A DNA stretch of 64,000 bases from Aradus depressus (Eukaryota; Arthropoda; Insecta; Hemiptera; Aradidae): positions 51,787,087 through 51,851,086 of the forward strand of contig OY759216.1 in NCBI GenBank assembly GCA_963662175.1, given 5' to 3'. This document shows, in pieces, positions 43,694-54,060 of the stretch. The notes under the pieces are model-generated. The model worked only from the letters and a program-made list of their open reading frames with translations. It was not told where the DNA came from and searched no databases. Both the position numbers and the translations under genes were made by a program. The stretch's first letter is position 1. The number at the start of each line of letters is the position of its first letter.

Positions 43694-46600
43694 AAAGCAA
43701 CTAGACGATCTGTTAAATCAACTGCCAACTCCGGTGATTGTCACAGGTGATTTTAATTGTCACAACACCTGGTGGGGTTCTGAAACAACCAACCCCAAAG
43801 GTACACTACTGGAGGAGATTGTCAATAATAAGAAGTGGATACTGTTGAATAGCGGCAGCAAAACTCACTTTATCGCTAGATCCGGTGCCTTCAGCGCTAT
43901 CGACCTTAGCTTTGCATTATCATCCTTGGCCCCAAGTCTAGACTGGCATGTCACGACAGATCTGCATCACAGTGATCATTTTCCTATTTTAATTAAAATG
44001 TTGGGCACCAGAAGAGTCGCGGTTGAAGTCCGTCCAAAGTGGAATATAAAAAAGGCCAATTGGAACTTGTATGCTGATTCACTTAAGTCCACTCCACTGT
44101 CTGGAGCTATAGAGAATGACGTGGAATCAATAACATCAGTTATAACAGGCTGCTGCGCTGTCTGTTCCGAAAAAAGGAGGGAAAATACCCAGAAGCCCTG
44201 TGCCATGGTGGACAGCAAAATGTTCGGCAAGCAACAGAGCAAAGAAGAATGCCTTCAACAAATTCAAAAGAAACCCTACCCTTGATAACCTAATACATTT
44301 TAAGAAAATGAGAGCTGTAGAACGTAGAATAAAAAGAGAGGCAAAAACGAAGTCATGGCAAGATTATATTTCCTCTCTTAATGTTCACAGCACACCAAAA
44401 GAGGTCTGGAATAAAGTTAGAGCAATCAGTGGTCGACACAAACCATTCCAGAACCCAGTACTTATTTCAGGAGGGCGCGTCTACACAGAGCCTGCCGACG
44501 TTGCTGAACTTCTAGCTGAATTTTATCACAAAGTTTCATCTAATGATACATATTCTGATAGATTTAAACAGCACAAGAACTGCGAAGAGTCTTACAAACT
44601 TGATTTCTCTACCAATGAGATTCTGGTCTATAATTACCCTTTCATTATGTTGGAATTGGAACATGCATTAAACAGAGTAAAGGAATCATCACCCGGCAAA
44701 GACGACATCCCGTACTCGATGTTGCAGCATCTCTCAAACCCTATGAAAATTAAGCTCCTCGAACTATACAACAACATCTGGACAACTGGTACCTACCCCG
44801 ATGCGTGGAGAGAGTCGGTAATTATACCAATACCCAAAGAAGGAAAAGACCCAAGTGAACCAAATAGTTACCGTCCTATTTCGTTGACATGTTGTCTTAG
44901 CAAAGTCCTAGAGGGGATGGTTAATTATCGTTTGGTCTGGTTCCTTGAAAAATGGCATCTTCTAAACCCGTATCAGGCTGGATTTCGTAAAAGATATACC
45001 ACAATAGACCATCTTGTATATCTTGAGGACATCATCCAAAAGTGCTTCCTGAATAGAGAACATGCCATCGCAATATTCTTTGACCTAGAAAGAGCATATG
45101 ATACTACCTGGAGATTCGGTATCATACAAAAACTCCACAAATGGGGACTAAGAGGAAGTCTTCCGCTCTTCATCAACAGTTTCCTACAAAATCGATGGTT
45201 CAGAGTAAGAATTCAAGATACAATATCTAAACTACATGTGCAAGAAAACGGTCTACCACAAGGATCTGTCCTAAGTTGCACCCTATTTCTAGTTGCAATA
45301 AACAACATAACAGATGGACTATCCCCAAATGTTCGGCAAATGTTGTTTGTCGATGACCTAGCCATAATAGAGACTGGTATGGACATGGTACGAATAGGAG
45401 CTTCGTTGCAGAGTAACATTGACAACATCTTGTACAACGCGGAGATGACTGGATTCAGTTTTTCCTCCAGGAAAACATCCTGCATGCACTTCTGTCGCTT
45501 GAGGAAGGAACATGAAGTGCCTACGTTATATCTGAAAGACATCCCTATCCCATACAAGGATGTTGTGCGCTTCTTGGGCTTAGAACTTGACCCTAAACTC
45601 ACATGGCAGAACCATATAGAAAAAACCTGCACAAATGCCAAAAATACATTGAACATAGTGAAAGTCTTATCGAATTTTAACTGGGGACCTGACCAAGAAA
45701 CCCTCTTAAAAATTATTTGCTCTTTAGTTCGGACCAGAATTGACTATGGCTCCATAATTTACGGCTCGGCGCGGCATACTCGGCTGAAAAAACTAGACAC
45801 TGTTCTAAACTTTGGCCTACGTTTGGCGACAGGAGCGTTCAGAACGAGTCCTGTGCGTAGCTTGTACAGAGAAGCAGGGTTGATGCCACTGAAGTACCGC
45901 CGGGAACAACTGAGTCTGACATACGCAGCGTCCATGTCGTCAAAGGTAGACCATTTTCTACACGGTCAGTTATGTCAGCCAGCAGAGAGAGAGTACAGGT
46001 GGTTACCGACCAGAACACGTCCGCTTGCTGTAAGAGCAATGGAGCTGAGAGATCATATGGGTCTCAGGTTTGAAGAAACCATCGCTTGGAAGTTACCTCA
46101 AACGCCCACGTGGAAATTACCTAAACCGCAGATAAACATGACCTTGTCGAGACAAGCCAAAGCGGAAACACCGCCGACAATATTCAAACAGTTACTAGGT
46201 GAAATATTGGATCTTTACATTGATTATAGACAGATCTACACAGACGGTTCTAAAATTGATGGAGGTGTAGGATGTGCTTGGTGCTCAGAAGGCGTCTGCA
46301 AATCCTGGACCTTACCTTCCGCTGCAAGTGTCTATACGGCTGAGCTCACAGCTATCTCGAAAGCACTAGACGACTGGGCACTAGAAGGGGAGTCCAAGGC
46401 ACTTATATGCTCGGACTCACTGAGCTCTCTGCAGGCCCTCAGCAATCTGTTTATAGAAGATCCATTAGTGCAGAAAATCAGGACACAAATGGAAAACGTA
46501 CAAGTGAATGGGAAAAAGGTAGTCTTCTTATGGGTTCCAGGGCACATTGGTGTAGATGGGAACGAAGAAGCTGACAGAGCAGCTAAAGCGGCTGCGGCTA

Positions 46601-47034
46601 AAGCGTGTACAGAGACATTAGGTATTCGGCCTGATGATCTGATGAAGCAAATGAAGATGGCTGCCCTAGAACGTTGGGGAAATGAATGGTCAGAGCAAGA
46701 CACACAACTGAAACATCTAAAGCCAAACCTAAGACCGATAAACTTTTCCGTTGAACTCTCCCGACGAGAAAAAATTGTGTTAAGAAGAGTGGCCATTGGC
46801 CATACGAGAGTGACTCATGGGCACCTCCTGGTGGGGAACAGACCTCCAAGGTGTGTCCTCTGTAGGGAGTTGCTGACGGTGAGACATGTCATTGAAGATT
46901 GTCAGAAGCTGGCCAAGTATCGGGAAAATAACAGCATGCCTGCAACCCTCCAAGATATATTTAGCGAGAGAACACCTAGATTCCAGAACTTAATTGAATT
47001 TCTGAAAGAGATACATATATTCATGCATATTTAG
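43680..47034 (+). pseudogene. I-clade ORF2: endonuclease remnant, RT, RNase H, zinc knuckle
   Basis: Frame 43680-44285 encodes the C-terminal half of an AP endonuclease (GDFNCHNTWWGS, IDLSFA, HSDHFPI). The N-terminal catalytic half is missing. A one-base shift near 44200 moves into the frame that runs to 47034 (944 codons from 44200). There: RT with FFDLERAYD, LPQGSVLS and catalytic FVDD (about residue 382), YKDVVRFLGLELD, RNase H with TDGS (about 680), AEL, SDS and NEEADRAAKA, and a final C-x2-C...H-x4-C (RCVLCRELLTVRHVIEDC). RNase H, the FVDD variant and the C-terminal knuckle place it in the I clade. RT and RNase H are intact. Confidence 0.88.
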
Positions 47035-47315
47035 AAATAATTGTTGAAATTCATTGAGTGATGGTTTACTGAAGGCGGTGCGATGGGAAGCGCTCTGGCC
47101 CCCTTGCTATCCTTTGTGGCAACACCCCTAGACTTGGTGCTAGGCTGGCTGGTTGTCCAACCCTTCACCTTCACTTACCATCCAACAGGACCTCTCCTTC
47201 CTAGACTCGACGCTATCTCTGGAGAGAGTCCGTCACTTCTCACCATACCTTTCCATCGTTACCGCTAATCCTATTCTGGAAACGCTAATGGCCACAGCAG
47301 CCGATGCGTAATAAG

Positions 47316-47364
<49 letters not shown>
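47316..47364 (+). other. Poly(A) tract joining two retrotransposons
   Basis: 49 A after GATGCGTAATAAG. Downstream sequence is immediately coding for the ORF1 of the next element, with no intervening genomic DNA. Confidence 0.9.
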
Positions 47365-47365
<1 letters not shown>

Positions 47366-48439
47366 ACCAAACCAGAACCGAAATTCAAAATTCCACCGAT
47401 ATTTCTCCATGATGTAAATAATTTTCAAGCCATTTTAAGCGATATAAAAAGGTTAGTCAGCGATCAGTTTGAAATGAAACAAGCTGGAAGTCGCATTAAA
47501 ATACTAACTTCCACCATTCCCGACTTTCGCACTCTCACAAAATATTACGATGATCATCAAGTGCCCTATCACACCTACAGAGCTCCAGATGAAAAACGAC
47601 TGTCTGTAGTTATAAAAGGTCTCCCTCTATCTATCACGGATAACGAAATCAAAAATGAACTTCAGCAATTAAACTATCCTATTTTTAAGGTCATGAGACT
47701 TAAATAGGCTAATTGGGATGAGATCATCCCCTGGAGTTTTCCTTGTTGGGAGCTTTCTGATGACTCCTCTGACTTGAAGACTTAAATAAGCTGCTTAAAT
47801 AAGCAGAAGGAGCCCATCCCCATAGCAGTGGCAGAGCTCGAAGACAACGACGCAGGACGAAATATCCTCAAGCTAGACCGTCTCCTATTCTGCATAGTTA
47901 GGGTCGAACCCAGGCGTAAACCACGTGGGACCCCACAGTGTACCCGCTGCCAGCGCTATTTTCACACCAAGAACTATTGTCGACTGCAGCCGCGGTGCGT
48001 CAAGTGCACCGGTAGCCACCACTGAACTGAGTGCCCCCAGGACAAGAGGACGGCCCCCCAATGCGTCAACTGTAACGAGCAACACTCAGCCAATTACAGA
48101 GGTTGCAGTTTTTACAGGTCTTTCCAAGAGAGGAATCAAAGAGCAGCACCGCCAGTGGCCCCTCGCCTTCCTTCACATCCACAGACAGTGCAGCCTAGCA
48201 CCAGCAAGTCGTCATATGCCGAGGCAGCAAAGGTAATAACGGCTTCCTTACCAAAGATGCATCCCAAACATAACATCTCACAAAACACATCATCACTTCT
48301 TCATACGCATACACCAAACACGAACAGCACACTTGAAAACACCATAGTCCAAATCGTGAATCAACTCATCCCTACCATAGTACAATTAATATTAAACTCC
48401 CTTAGCACCAACATAACTAGACTGCATCCTGAAATATGA
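47365..48439 (+). pseudogene. Jockey-clade ORF1 (gag-like), interrupted
   Basis: Open from the poly(A) junction (FKIPPIFLHDVNNFQAILSD, a conserved Jockey ORF1 start region) to a stop at 47705. An 81-nt insertion (47697/47708-47788) carrying stops follows. The same frame then resumes (PIPIAVAELEDND) with zinc knuckles CTRCQRYFHTKNYC, CVKCTGSHH and, after an in-frame TGA at 48023, CVNCNEQHSANYRGC. The tail (SSYAEAAKVITASL) is typical. Loss is due to the truncation, the insertion and one TGA. Confidence 0.85.
47697..47788 (-). repeat. Templated inverted insertion: 61 bp of ORF2 inside ORF1
   Basis: 47714-47774 is an exact reverse complement of 49821-49881 in the ORF2 of the same element. It is bracketed by an 11-bp direct repeat AGACTTAAATA at 47697-47707 and 47778-47788. 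A third partial copy of CTTAAATAAGC follows at 47794. Confidence 0.93.
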
Positions 48440-51198
48440 CGGACACAAACACAGTACTACCAACTGACTTCTCGCCTTACAGTTCATCACTCCTAACTTC
48501 ATCTCTTTTAGCTCCTACTGACTTAACAAACTTGAAGATACTCAACTGGAACTCGAACGGACTTAAACAGAGACAAAACACCTTCACCGAATTCATTCAC
48601 AGACATGACATCGACATCGCGTGTATTACTGAAACCCACCTGGTGGCTGAAGACAGACTCAGGGTTGGTGGTTACCAGGTTTACAGACATGACCAACGGA
48701 CTCGGACGGGAGGGGTTGCAATCTTCATCAAACGGACCATCAAGCATTGCTCCATAGAGTTCCATAACCTCATCAACCTCCAAGCCATAGGGCTCAAACT
48801 GTTCAGTCACTCTGGAAACCCCATTCATATCATAGCCGCCTATCAACGACCCAGTACTAATCTTTTAGAGGTCGACTTGCTATCAGTCTTCTCAGGGATA
48901 CCGACTATCCTGATTGGGGACTTAAACAGTAAACACAGACTATGGGGCTGCAGAATGACAAACAATAACGGAAGCAGACTTCTTCATTACTCCAACAGAC
49001 TTGACATGCTAGTTATCCCTCCCGACGAACCGACCATCTTCCCCACACAGCACAATTTTCTCCCCGACATCCTGGACATCTGTCTCATACAGAACATCAG
49101 ATTCCCTTTTTTCCAAAAACCCCTAGTTGAGTTAGACTCAGACAATTTACCGGTTATGGTAACGTTCATTGAAGAATTTCAAAAGAACCCCCCTCTACCA
49201 AAATTAATAAATGGGAAAATTGACTGGGACGTATTTCGTGACCGACTAACAGATACACTTACTATACCTCTCAATTATAACTCTACAGACGACATCGACG
49301 TGCACATTGGACATTTTAATGACAGTATAAGAAGCTCAATCGACCTCTCGACGTACAAGAAGTACTCGGATCTCCGGCCTGGCCAGAGAACAGTCCCCCG
49401 ACACATTCTCTCGCTAATAAAAGAGAAAAATAGATTGCGAAAATTATGGCAACGTTCTAGGCTACCCCAGGACAAGGTTGTCTTCAATCGCATGACTCGC
49501 GCAGTCAAGTGGGAATTAGACAACCTCCGTATATCTAACTACCAACGACATCTAAGTGACATTTCCCCGGGAGACACTAGCTTGTGGACTGAGACAAAAC
49601 GTATTTTGCGACGGCATACTCCAATACCTACGATTACAGACGGACATACACCACCAGCCATCACTGACAACGACAAATGCAACATATTTTCTGCCCATTT
49701 AGAACAAAAATTTACGCTTCATAATTCCGCCAACTCACAAACAACAGACCTAGTGACTAACTTCATGACACAACACCACTCCACTGCAGAACTCCCGATA
49801 GAATACACAACACCACAGGAAGTCAGAGGAGTCATCAGAAAGCTCCCAACAAGGAAAACTCCAGGGGATGATCTCATCCCAAATCTGGTGCTGAAGAAGC
49901 TTCCTCCTAAAGGCGACGCCTACCTCACCAGCATCTTCAACGCATGCCTCCGGTTCGGCTACTTTCCTTCGGCCTGGAAGAATGCAATAGTCCTCCTTTT
50001 CCACAAGCCTGGGAAACCAAAGTATGATCCGGCCAGCTATCGCCCAATCAGCCTGTTGCCGACCATATCAAAAGTGTTTGAGAAAATTATCCTTCGACGG
50101 CTTTTGACTCACCTGGACTCAACGCAAACTATCCCGGAGCACCAGTTTGGATTCCGTTCGAATCACTCGACACTCCACCAGCTTCAGCGGGTCACTGAAG
50201 CTATTATCAAAGGATTCGAAAAGAAGGAGTATACAGCTGCAGCATCGCTAGACGTGGCAGCCGCGTTCGACTCCATCTGGCATGAGGGGTTGCTGTACAA
50301 ACTTCACTTGACAGGACCACCGCAGTACCTTCAGAATATGATCTCATCTTTCTTGAGGGATCGCTTTTTCCAGGTCAGGATCAACGCCGCAGTCAGCAGA
50401 CGGAGGACGATAGGTGCAGGTGTCCCTCAGGGAGCTATTCTCAGCCCAGTTCTTTTTAACTTGTACTGCCATGACATGCCAGTCCCGCAGACCACGGTGC
50501 TTGCTACCTATGCGGACGACACTTTAATACTAGCACAACACTCCGATATTCACATTGCCACACACACTCTCCAATCAGCTGTCTCCATCATCTCAACTTG
50601 GTTTTCTAACTGGAAGTTAAAATTAAATCCTTTGAAATCATCAGCCAAAATTTTTTCTCTCCGCCGAATACGCCAAACCAACAACATCCAAATTGACAAT
50701 ACTGATATTCCCTGGAATACTTCACAACAAACATTAAAATATCTTGGTTTACACATGGACACAAGACTTACATGGCACACCCACATCTCAACAAAACTAA
50801 CACAAGCATATCAAAGACTCTCACAACTTTATCCACTCATTAACCGCAACACTCCACTCCGCCCAAATTGCATCAAAATCTTGTACACATCACTATTACG
50901 TCCACTACTAACATATGCTTGCCCAATATGGTACAGTGCAAGCAAAACAGTAAAACGAAAATTACAATCATTCCAAAACAAAACCCTCCGCATAGGTCTC
51001 AACGTACCGTGGTTCGTGAAAGGCAGTATAATTCATAAAGAACTGGACTTAGCTCCCATGGACACCGTCCTGCGATCTCTGACTGAGACGTTCCTCCAGA
51101 ACCTGCCCCTCAGCCCTGGAGCTGTCCACTTCAATATTGGACAGCCCACTGCACATCGCCGACTGCGACCCAGACTCCCACAGCACATTTTAACTTAG
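48436..51198 (+). CDS. Jockey-clade ORF2: AP endonuclease and reverse transcriptase
   Basis: 920 codons with no interruption; replicates the element by target-primed reverse transcription. The start ATG overlaps the ORF1 stop as ATGA, pointing to termination-reinitiation. Endonuclease residues 34-245: LNWNSNG, TETH (Glu66), GDLN (161-164), DILDI. The usual SDHLP motif reads SDNLP (Asn237, codon AAT at 49144). RT residues 455-760: GDDLIPNLVLKKL, PASYRPISLLPTISKVFEK, SLDVAAAFDSIW (Asp606), GVPQGAILSP, catalytic YADD (692-695), LKYLGLHMDTRLTWHTH. The Jockey-type C-terminal region LTYACPIWYSASK follows. No RNase H. Full family length. Confidence 0.92.
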   Translation: MTDTNTVLPTDFSPYSSSLLTSSLLAPTDLTNLKILNWNSNGLKQRQNTFTEFIHRHDIDIACITETHLVAEDRLRVGGYQVYRHDQRTRTGGVAIFIKRTIKHCSIEFHNLINLQAIGLKLFSHSGNPIHIIAAYQRPSTNLLEVDLLSVFSGIPTILIGDLNSKHRLWGCRMTNNNGSRLLHYSNRLDMLVIPPDEPTIFPTQHNFLPDILDICLIQNIRFPFFQKPLVELDSDNLPVMVTFIEEFQKNPPLPKLINGKIDWDVFRDRLTDTLTIPLNYNSTDDIDVHIGHFNDSIRSSIDLSTYKKYSDLRPGQRTVPRHILSLIKEKNRLRKLWQRSRLPQDKVVFNRMTRAVKWELDNLRISNYQRHLSDISPGDTSLWTETKRILRRHTPIPTITDGHTPPAITDNDKCNIFSAHLEQKFTLHNSANSQTTDLVTNFMTQHHSTAELPIEYTTPQEVRGVIRKLPTRKTPGDDLIPNLVLKKLPPKGDAYLTSIFNACLRFGYFPSAWKNAIVLLFHKPGKPKYDPASYRPISLLPTISKVFEKIILRRLLTHLDSTQTIPEHQFGFRSNHSTLHQLQRVTEAIIKGFEKKEYTAAASLDVAAAFDSIWHEGLLYKLHLTGPPQYLQNMISSFLRDRFFQVRINAAVSRRRTIGAGVPQGAILSPVLFNLYCHDMPVPQTTVLATYADDTLILAQHSDIHIATHTLQSAVSIISTWFSNWKLKLNPLKSSAKIFSLRRIRQTNNIQIDNTDIPWNTSQQTLKYLGLHMDTRLTWHTHISTKLTQAYQRLSQLYPLINRNTPLRPNCIKILYTSLLRPLLTYACPIWYSASKTVKRKLQSFQNKTLRIGLNVPWFVKGSIIHKELDLAPMDTVLRSLTETFLQNLPLSPGAVHFNIGQPTAHRRLRPRLPQHILT

Positions 51199-51344
51199 AT
51201 TTTAGTTTTATTTATCACTATTAATGTTTTTTTTTTTTTTTGTATTTTGTCATTTTTGTGAAAGGCACTTGAATGCCGTCCCAAATAAATTACTTTCTCT
51301 CTTCCTTGATAATTTTAGTTGGAACCAAACGGTAACTTATTTTA

Positions 51345-52545
51345 TCATACATATGGAGTCTATCGAGCTCAGGATCGCCACTTAGAAATCTAGCCAAGGC
51401 ACTTAGGTCAGATGTTTTGATCGAGAAGATAAAAATAAATTTGAGCACGTCGTCCTTCGGATTGGACTTTAGGCTATGATCGAAAGCCTTTTTGTATGTC
51501 AGGTGCTCGATAATGAGTCGTATGTTATGTAACTAAACCTAGGTAGCTAAAATTTCACTTAGCTTCAAAAAACCTTGAGCACGTTGTCCTTCGGATGGGA
51601 CTTCCCGATATATCTGAATCTGTCTATCAGTTTTAACAAATATTAAATCTATAAACCGTTAAAAGCAGGAAATTTGAAGAATGGTATTTATCCCGACTTT
51701 TTTCGAAAAACATTTTTATTTCGATTTTTGTGTAGGATTCAGATATCCCGGTTGTTCATCAGTTTTAACAAATATTAAATCTAAAAACCGTCTAAAAGCT
51801 AGAAATTTGAAGAATCGAGTCTACCGAGCTCAGGATCGCCATTTAGAAATCTAGCCAAGTCACTTAGTTCAGATGTTTTAGTCGGGAAGATAAAAATAAA
51901 TTTGAGCACGTCGTCCTTCGGATTGGGCTTTAAGCTATGATCGAGGGCCTTTTCGTATGTCAGGTACTCGATAATGAGTCGTATGTTATGTATCTAAACC
52001 TGGGTAGTTGAAATTTCATTTAGGTACGTTAAAAATAACTCGAGCACGTCGTCCTTCGGATTGGACTTCAAGCTACGATCGAGTGCCTTTTCGTATGTCA
52101 GGTACTCGATAATGAGTCGTATATTACGTATCTAAACCTGGGTAGCTGAAATTTCACTTAAGTTAAAAATAACCTTGAGTACGTCGTCCTTCGGATGGGA
52201 CTTCCCCAATATATCTGAATTTGTCTATCAGTTTTAACAAATATTAAATCTAAAAACTGTTAAAAAGCGAGAAATTTGAAGAATGGGATTTCGCCCGACT
52301 TTTTCGAAAATCATTTATATTTCGATTTTTGTGTAGGAGTCAGATAACCCGGTTGACCATCAGTTTTAACAAATATTAAAACTAAAAACCGTTTAAAAGC
52401 AAGAAATTCGAAGAATGGAGTTTACCGAGCTCAGGATCGCCATTTAGAAATCTAGCCAAGTCTCTTAGGTCAGATGTTTTAATTGGGAAGATAAAAATAA
52501 ATTTGAGCACGTCGTCCTTCGGATGGGACTTTTCCGATACATCTG
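51345..52545 (+). repeat. Tandem higher-order array built from a SINE-A-like unit
   Basis: Units starting GAGCTCAGGATCGCCA lie at about 51365, 51826 and 52427. The phrase GAGCACGTCGTCCTTCGGAT occurs at about 51443, 51576, 51905, 52042, 52178 and 52506, and TATGTCAGGTACTCGATAAT (with variants) at three sites. These match the SINE A body (GTCCTTCGGATGGGAC; ATGTCAGGTACTCGTTAAAG). Interleaved blocks with ATCAGTTTTAACAAATATTA repeat about 600 bp apart. Confidence 0.8.
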
Positions 52546-52978
52546 AATCTTTCTTTGGTTGACCATCTTCGTTTCTGGATGCTGCCTAAGAACGCCGGAC
52601 ACCTTAGATAGTATGTGCCTTGCAACTCCGTGCAACCAGGTATTAATAAGTTCTTAGGAACGCTGGGCAACACAGATAGAATGTATGTAGTTAGGAATGC
52701 TGGGCACCGCAGCTAGCATGTGCCTTGCAACAGCGGATGCCCTAGGTATTTTGTGCTTAAGAACGCTGGTGATAGCTATTATTTACCGTGCAACGTGGAC
52801 CTCCTAGGTAATACATGCTTAGGAAACCCACCATATTAAAATTAGAGCTATATCCCATCTTTAAGAAAGCTCCATGTGAGATTCATTCTGCATTAATGCA
52901 CCCCCGCCCCTCCCGTCCAAAGGGTCACAGCCAATTTTTAAATATTGCTTTTGAAACTACCATTTAGGTATATGCTTG
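52520..52978 (+). repeat. Direct copy of the 41.9-42.34 kb flank
   Basis: Inverted relative to 41893-42340 and nearly identical over about 450 bp, including the GATGCTGCCTAAGAACGCCG segment. Truncated on the right by the pogo-like MITE. Confidence 0.85.
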
Positions 52979-53307
52979 TGGTGTACATTGTCGGCAAATT
53001 CTTAAAGTCGGTAACTTATTTTTCTTCGAGCTATAGAGGTAATAAGTTTCAAATAATCGAGTTGTAAATGTTGTAAAATAAAACATTGCTATGTTCGAGA
53101 TACAGAGGTCCAATTTATTTTTTCGAGTTATAGAGGGAAAATATGTACCAAAATGGCTTGTAGGGACTCACTGATTATTTCGACTAATAGAGGGTTGAGA
53201 TTTCGAGTAATGGAGGTTTTGGGGCTTGAAGGGAAAGGAACAAAACTTTTTTTCGAGTTTTGGAGGTTTTCGATTTATCGAGGTTCGACTTAAAGAGGTT
53301 CTACTGT
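52979..53307. mobile_element. pogo/Tigger-like MITE, copy 2 (left part missing)
   Basis: Matches 29625-29929 closely and preserves the terminus that copy 1 lost (GACTTAAAGAGGTTCTACTG). Confidence 0.75.
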
Positions 53308-53412
53308 TCAAACACACACGTATTATAGTATAATTTTCCATTTTTGCTTGCATTATAGCTCGTCCATTAGCATTGTATCTCTAAAGAAGTCTTTAGTCCT
53401 CTGGAGTGCCTC

Positions 53413-53705
53413 TCAGTGGTTGCCCAGGGCTGCTGGCAGTGCTCTGATGATGCCTCTCCTGGCCAGCTCCTCCTGATAGAGTGGACACTCCTCCAGGATG
53501 TGTCGCACCGACAGCTCCTCCTCACACAGTTCACACTTCCTGGTGGCCATGGCTCAAGCGACTGAGACCCACTCGTAGCCTCATCACTGCCACCTTTTCT
53601 CGTCGGTTATCCCTTATAGACATTTTCCATGGTTCCACCTCTTTTTTGATGTATTCTAGTTTGTTGTGGTCGTCAACTTCGTTCCAAATGTTGGTCCAAC
53701 CCAGT
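53413..53705 (-). pseudogene. Non-LTR retrotransposon ORF2 C-terminus, antisense
   Basis: Minus-strand reading gives WTNIWNEVDDHNKLEYIKKE, IRDNRREKVAVMRLRVGLSR, then after a frameshift CELCEEELSVRHILEECPLY and a stop after LPAALGNH. The 'RLRxGLSRLSHG...C-x2-C...H-x4-C' layout is the I-type (RNase H-bearing) ORF2 C-terminus. Only the last 95 codons or so remain. Confidence 0.75.
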
Positions 53706-53709
53706 AAAT

Positions 53710-54060
53710 TAAATTTAAATTCATTACCTTAACAGTTATTAGGGTTTTTTAATTGAGACCCCTTTCCTGAACCCTCCTTACGTTTAACCGATATCGCTGA
53801 AATTGGCAGGTTATGTCTTTATTGGGTTTTGATTTCAAATAAGAAATTCCATGTTAATTCATTCATTACATCGGCAGCTATTAGGCTTTTTGAGTTGAGC
53901 CCCTCTCATCCTTTCCTTCCCTTCTCCTGATTCCGCTGGTGTTGTCTTTAAGAGCATTTGGTCACACATATCTTGTCGATATCGTACATTCATTCTAACG
54001 GCAGTAATATGAGTGTTTATGTTAATCCTCCCCCATAAGGACAACACCTATTGATTCCGA
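53710..54060 (+). repeat. Repeat family D, partial
   Basis: Three degraded monomers (ATTCATTACATCGGCAGCTA, 'GTTGAGCCCCTCTCATCC'); ends missing. Confidence 0.6.

Larger units (their letters stand above)
42341..47364 (+). mobile_element. I-clade non-LTR retrotransposon, defective
   Basis: ORF1 with zinc knuckles, ORF2 with endonuclease remnant, RT, RNase H and zinc knuckle, a 3'UTR of about 280 bp, and a 49-A tail (47316-47364). The 5' end is placed where similarity to the inverted flank stops (about 42340). ORF2 lost the N-terminal part of its endonuclease and has one frameshift, so it is not autonomous. Confidence 0.88.
47365..51300 (+). mobile_element. Jockey-clade non-LTR retrotransposon, 5'-truncated
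   Basis: A broken ORF1, a full-length open ORF2 and a 3'UTR of about 100 bp with a T run and AATAAA at 51285. No clear poly(A) tail follows. The 5' part of ORF1 is missing at the poly(A) junction. Confidence 0.88.

Noticed and set aside
43976..46849. Several antisense frames of 80-150 codons
   Set aside because: Shadows of the I-clade ORF2, lacking independent features.
52479..52673. Antisense frame resembling the start of the I-clade ORF1 frame (MLPSVPKNLLIPGC)
   Set aside because: The shared sequence is the inverted flank repeat, not protein conservation; for that reason the ORF1 start was moved to the ATG at 42413.
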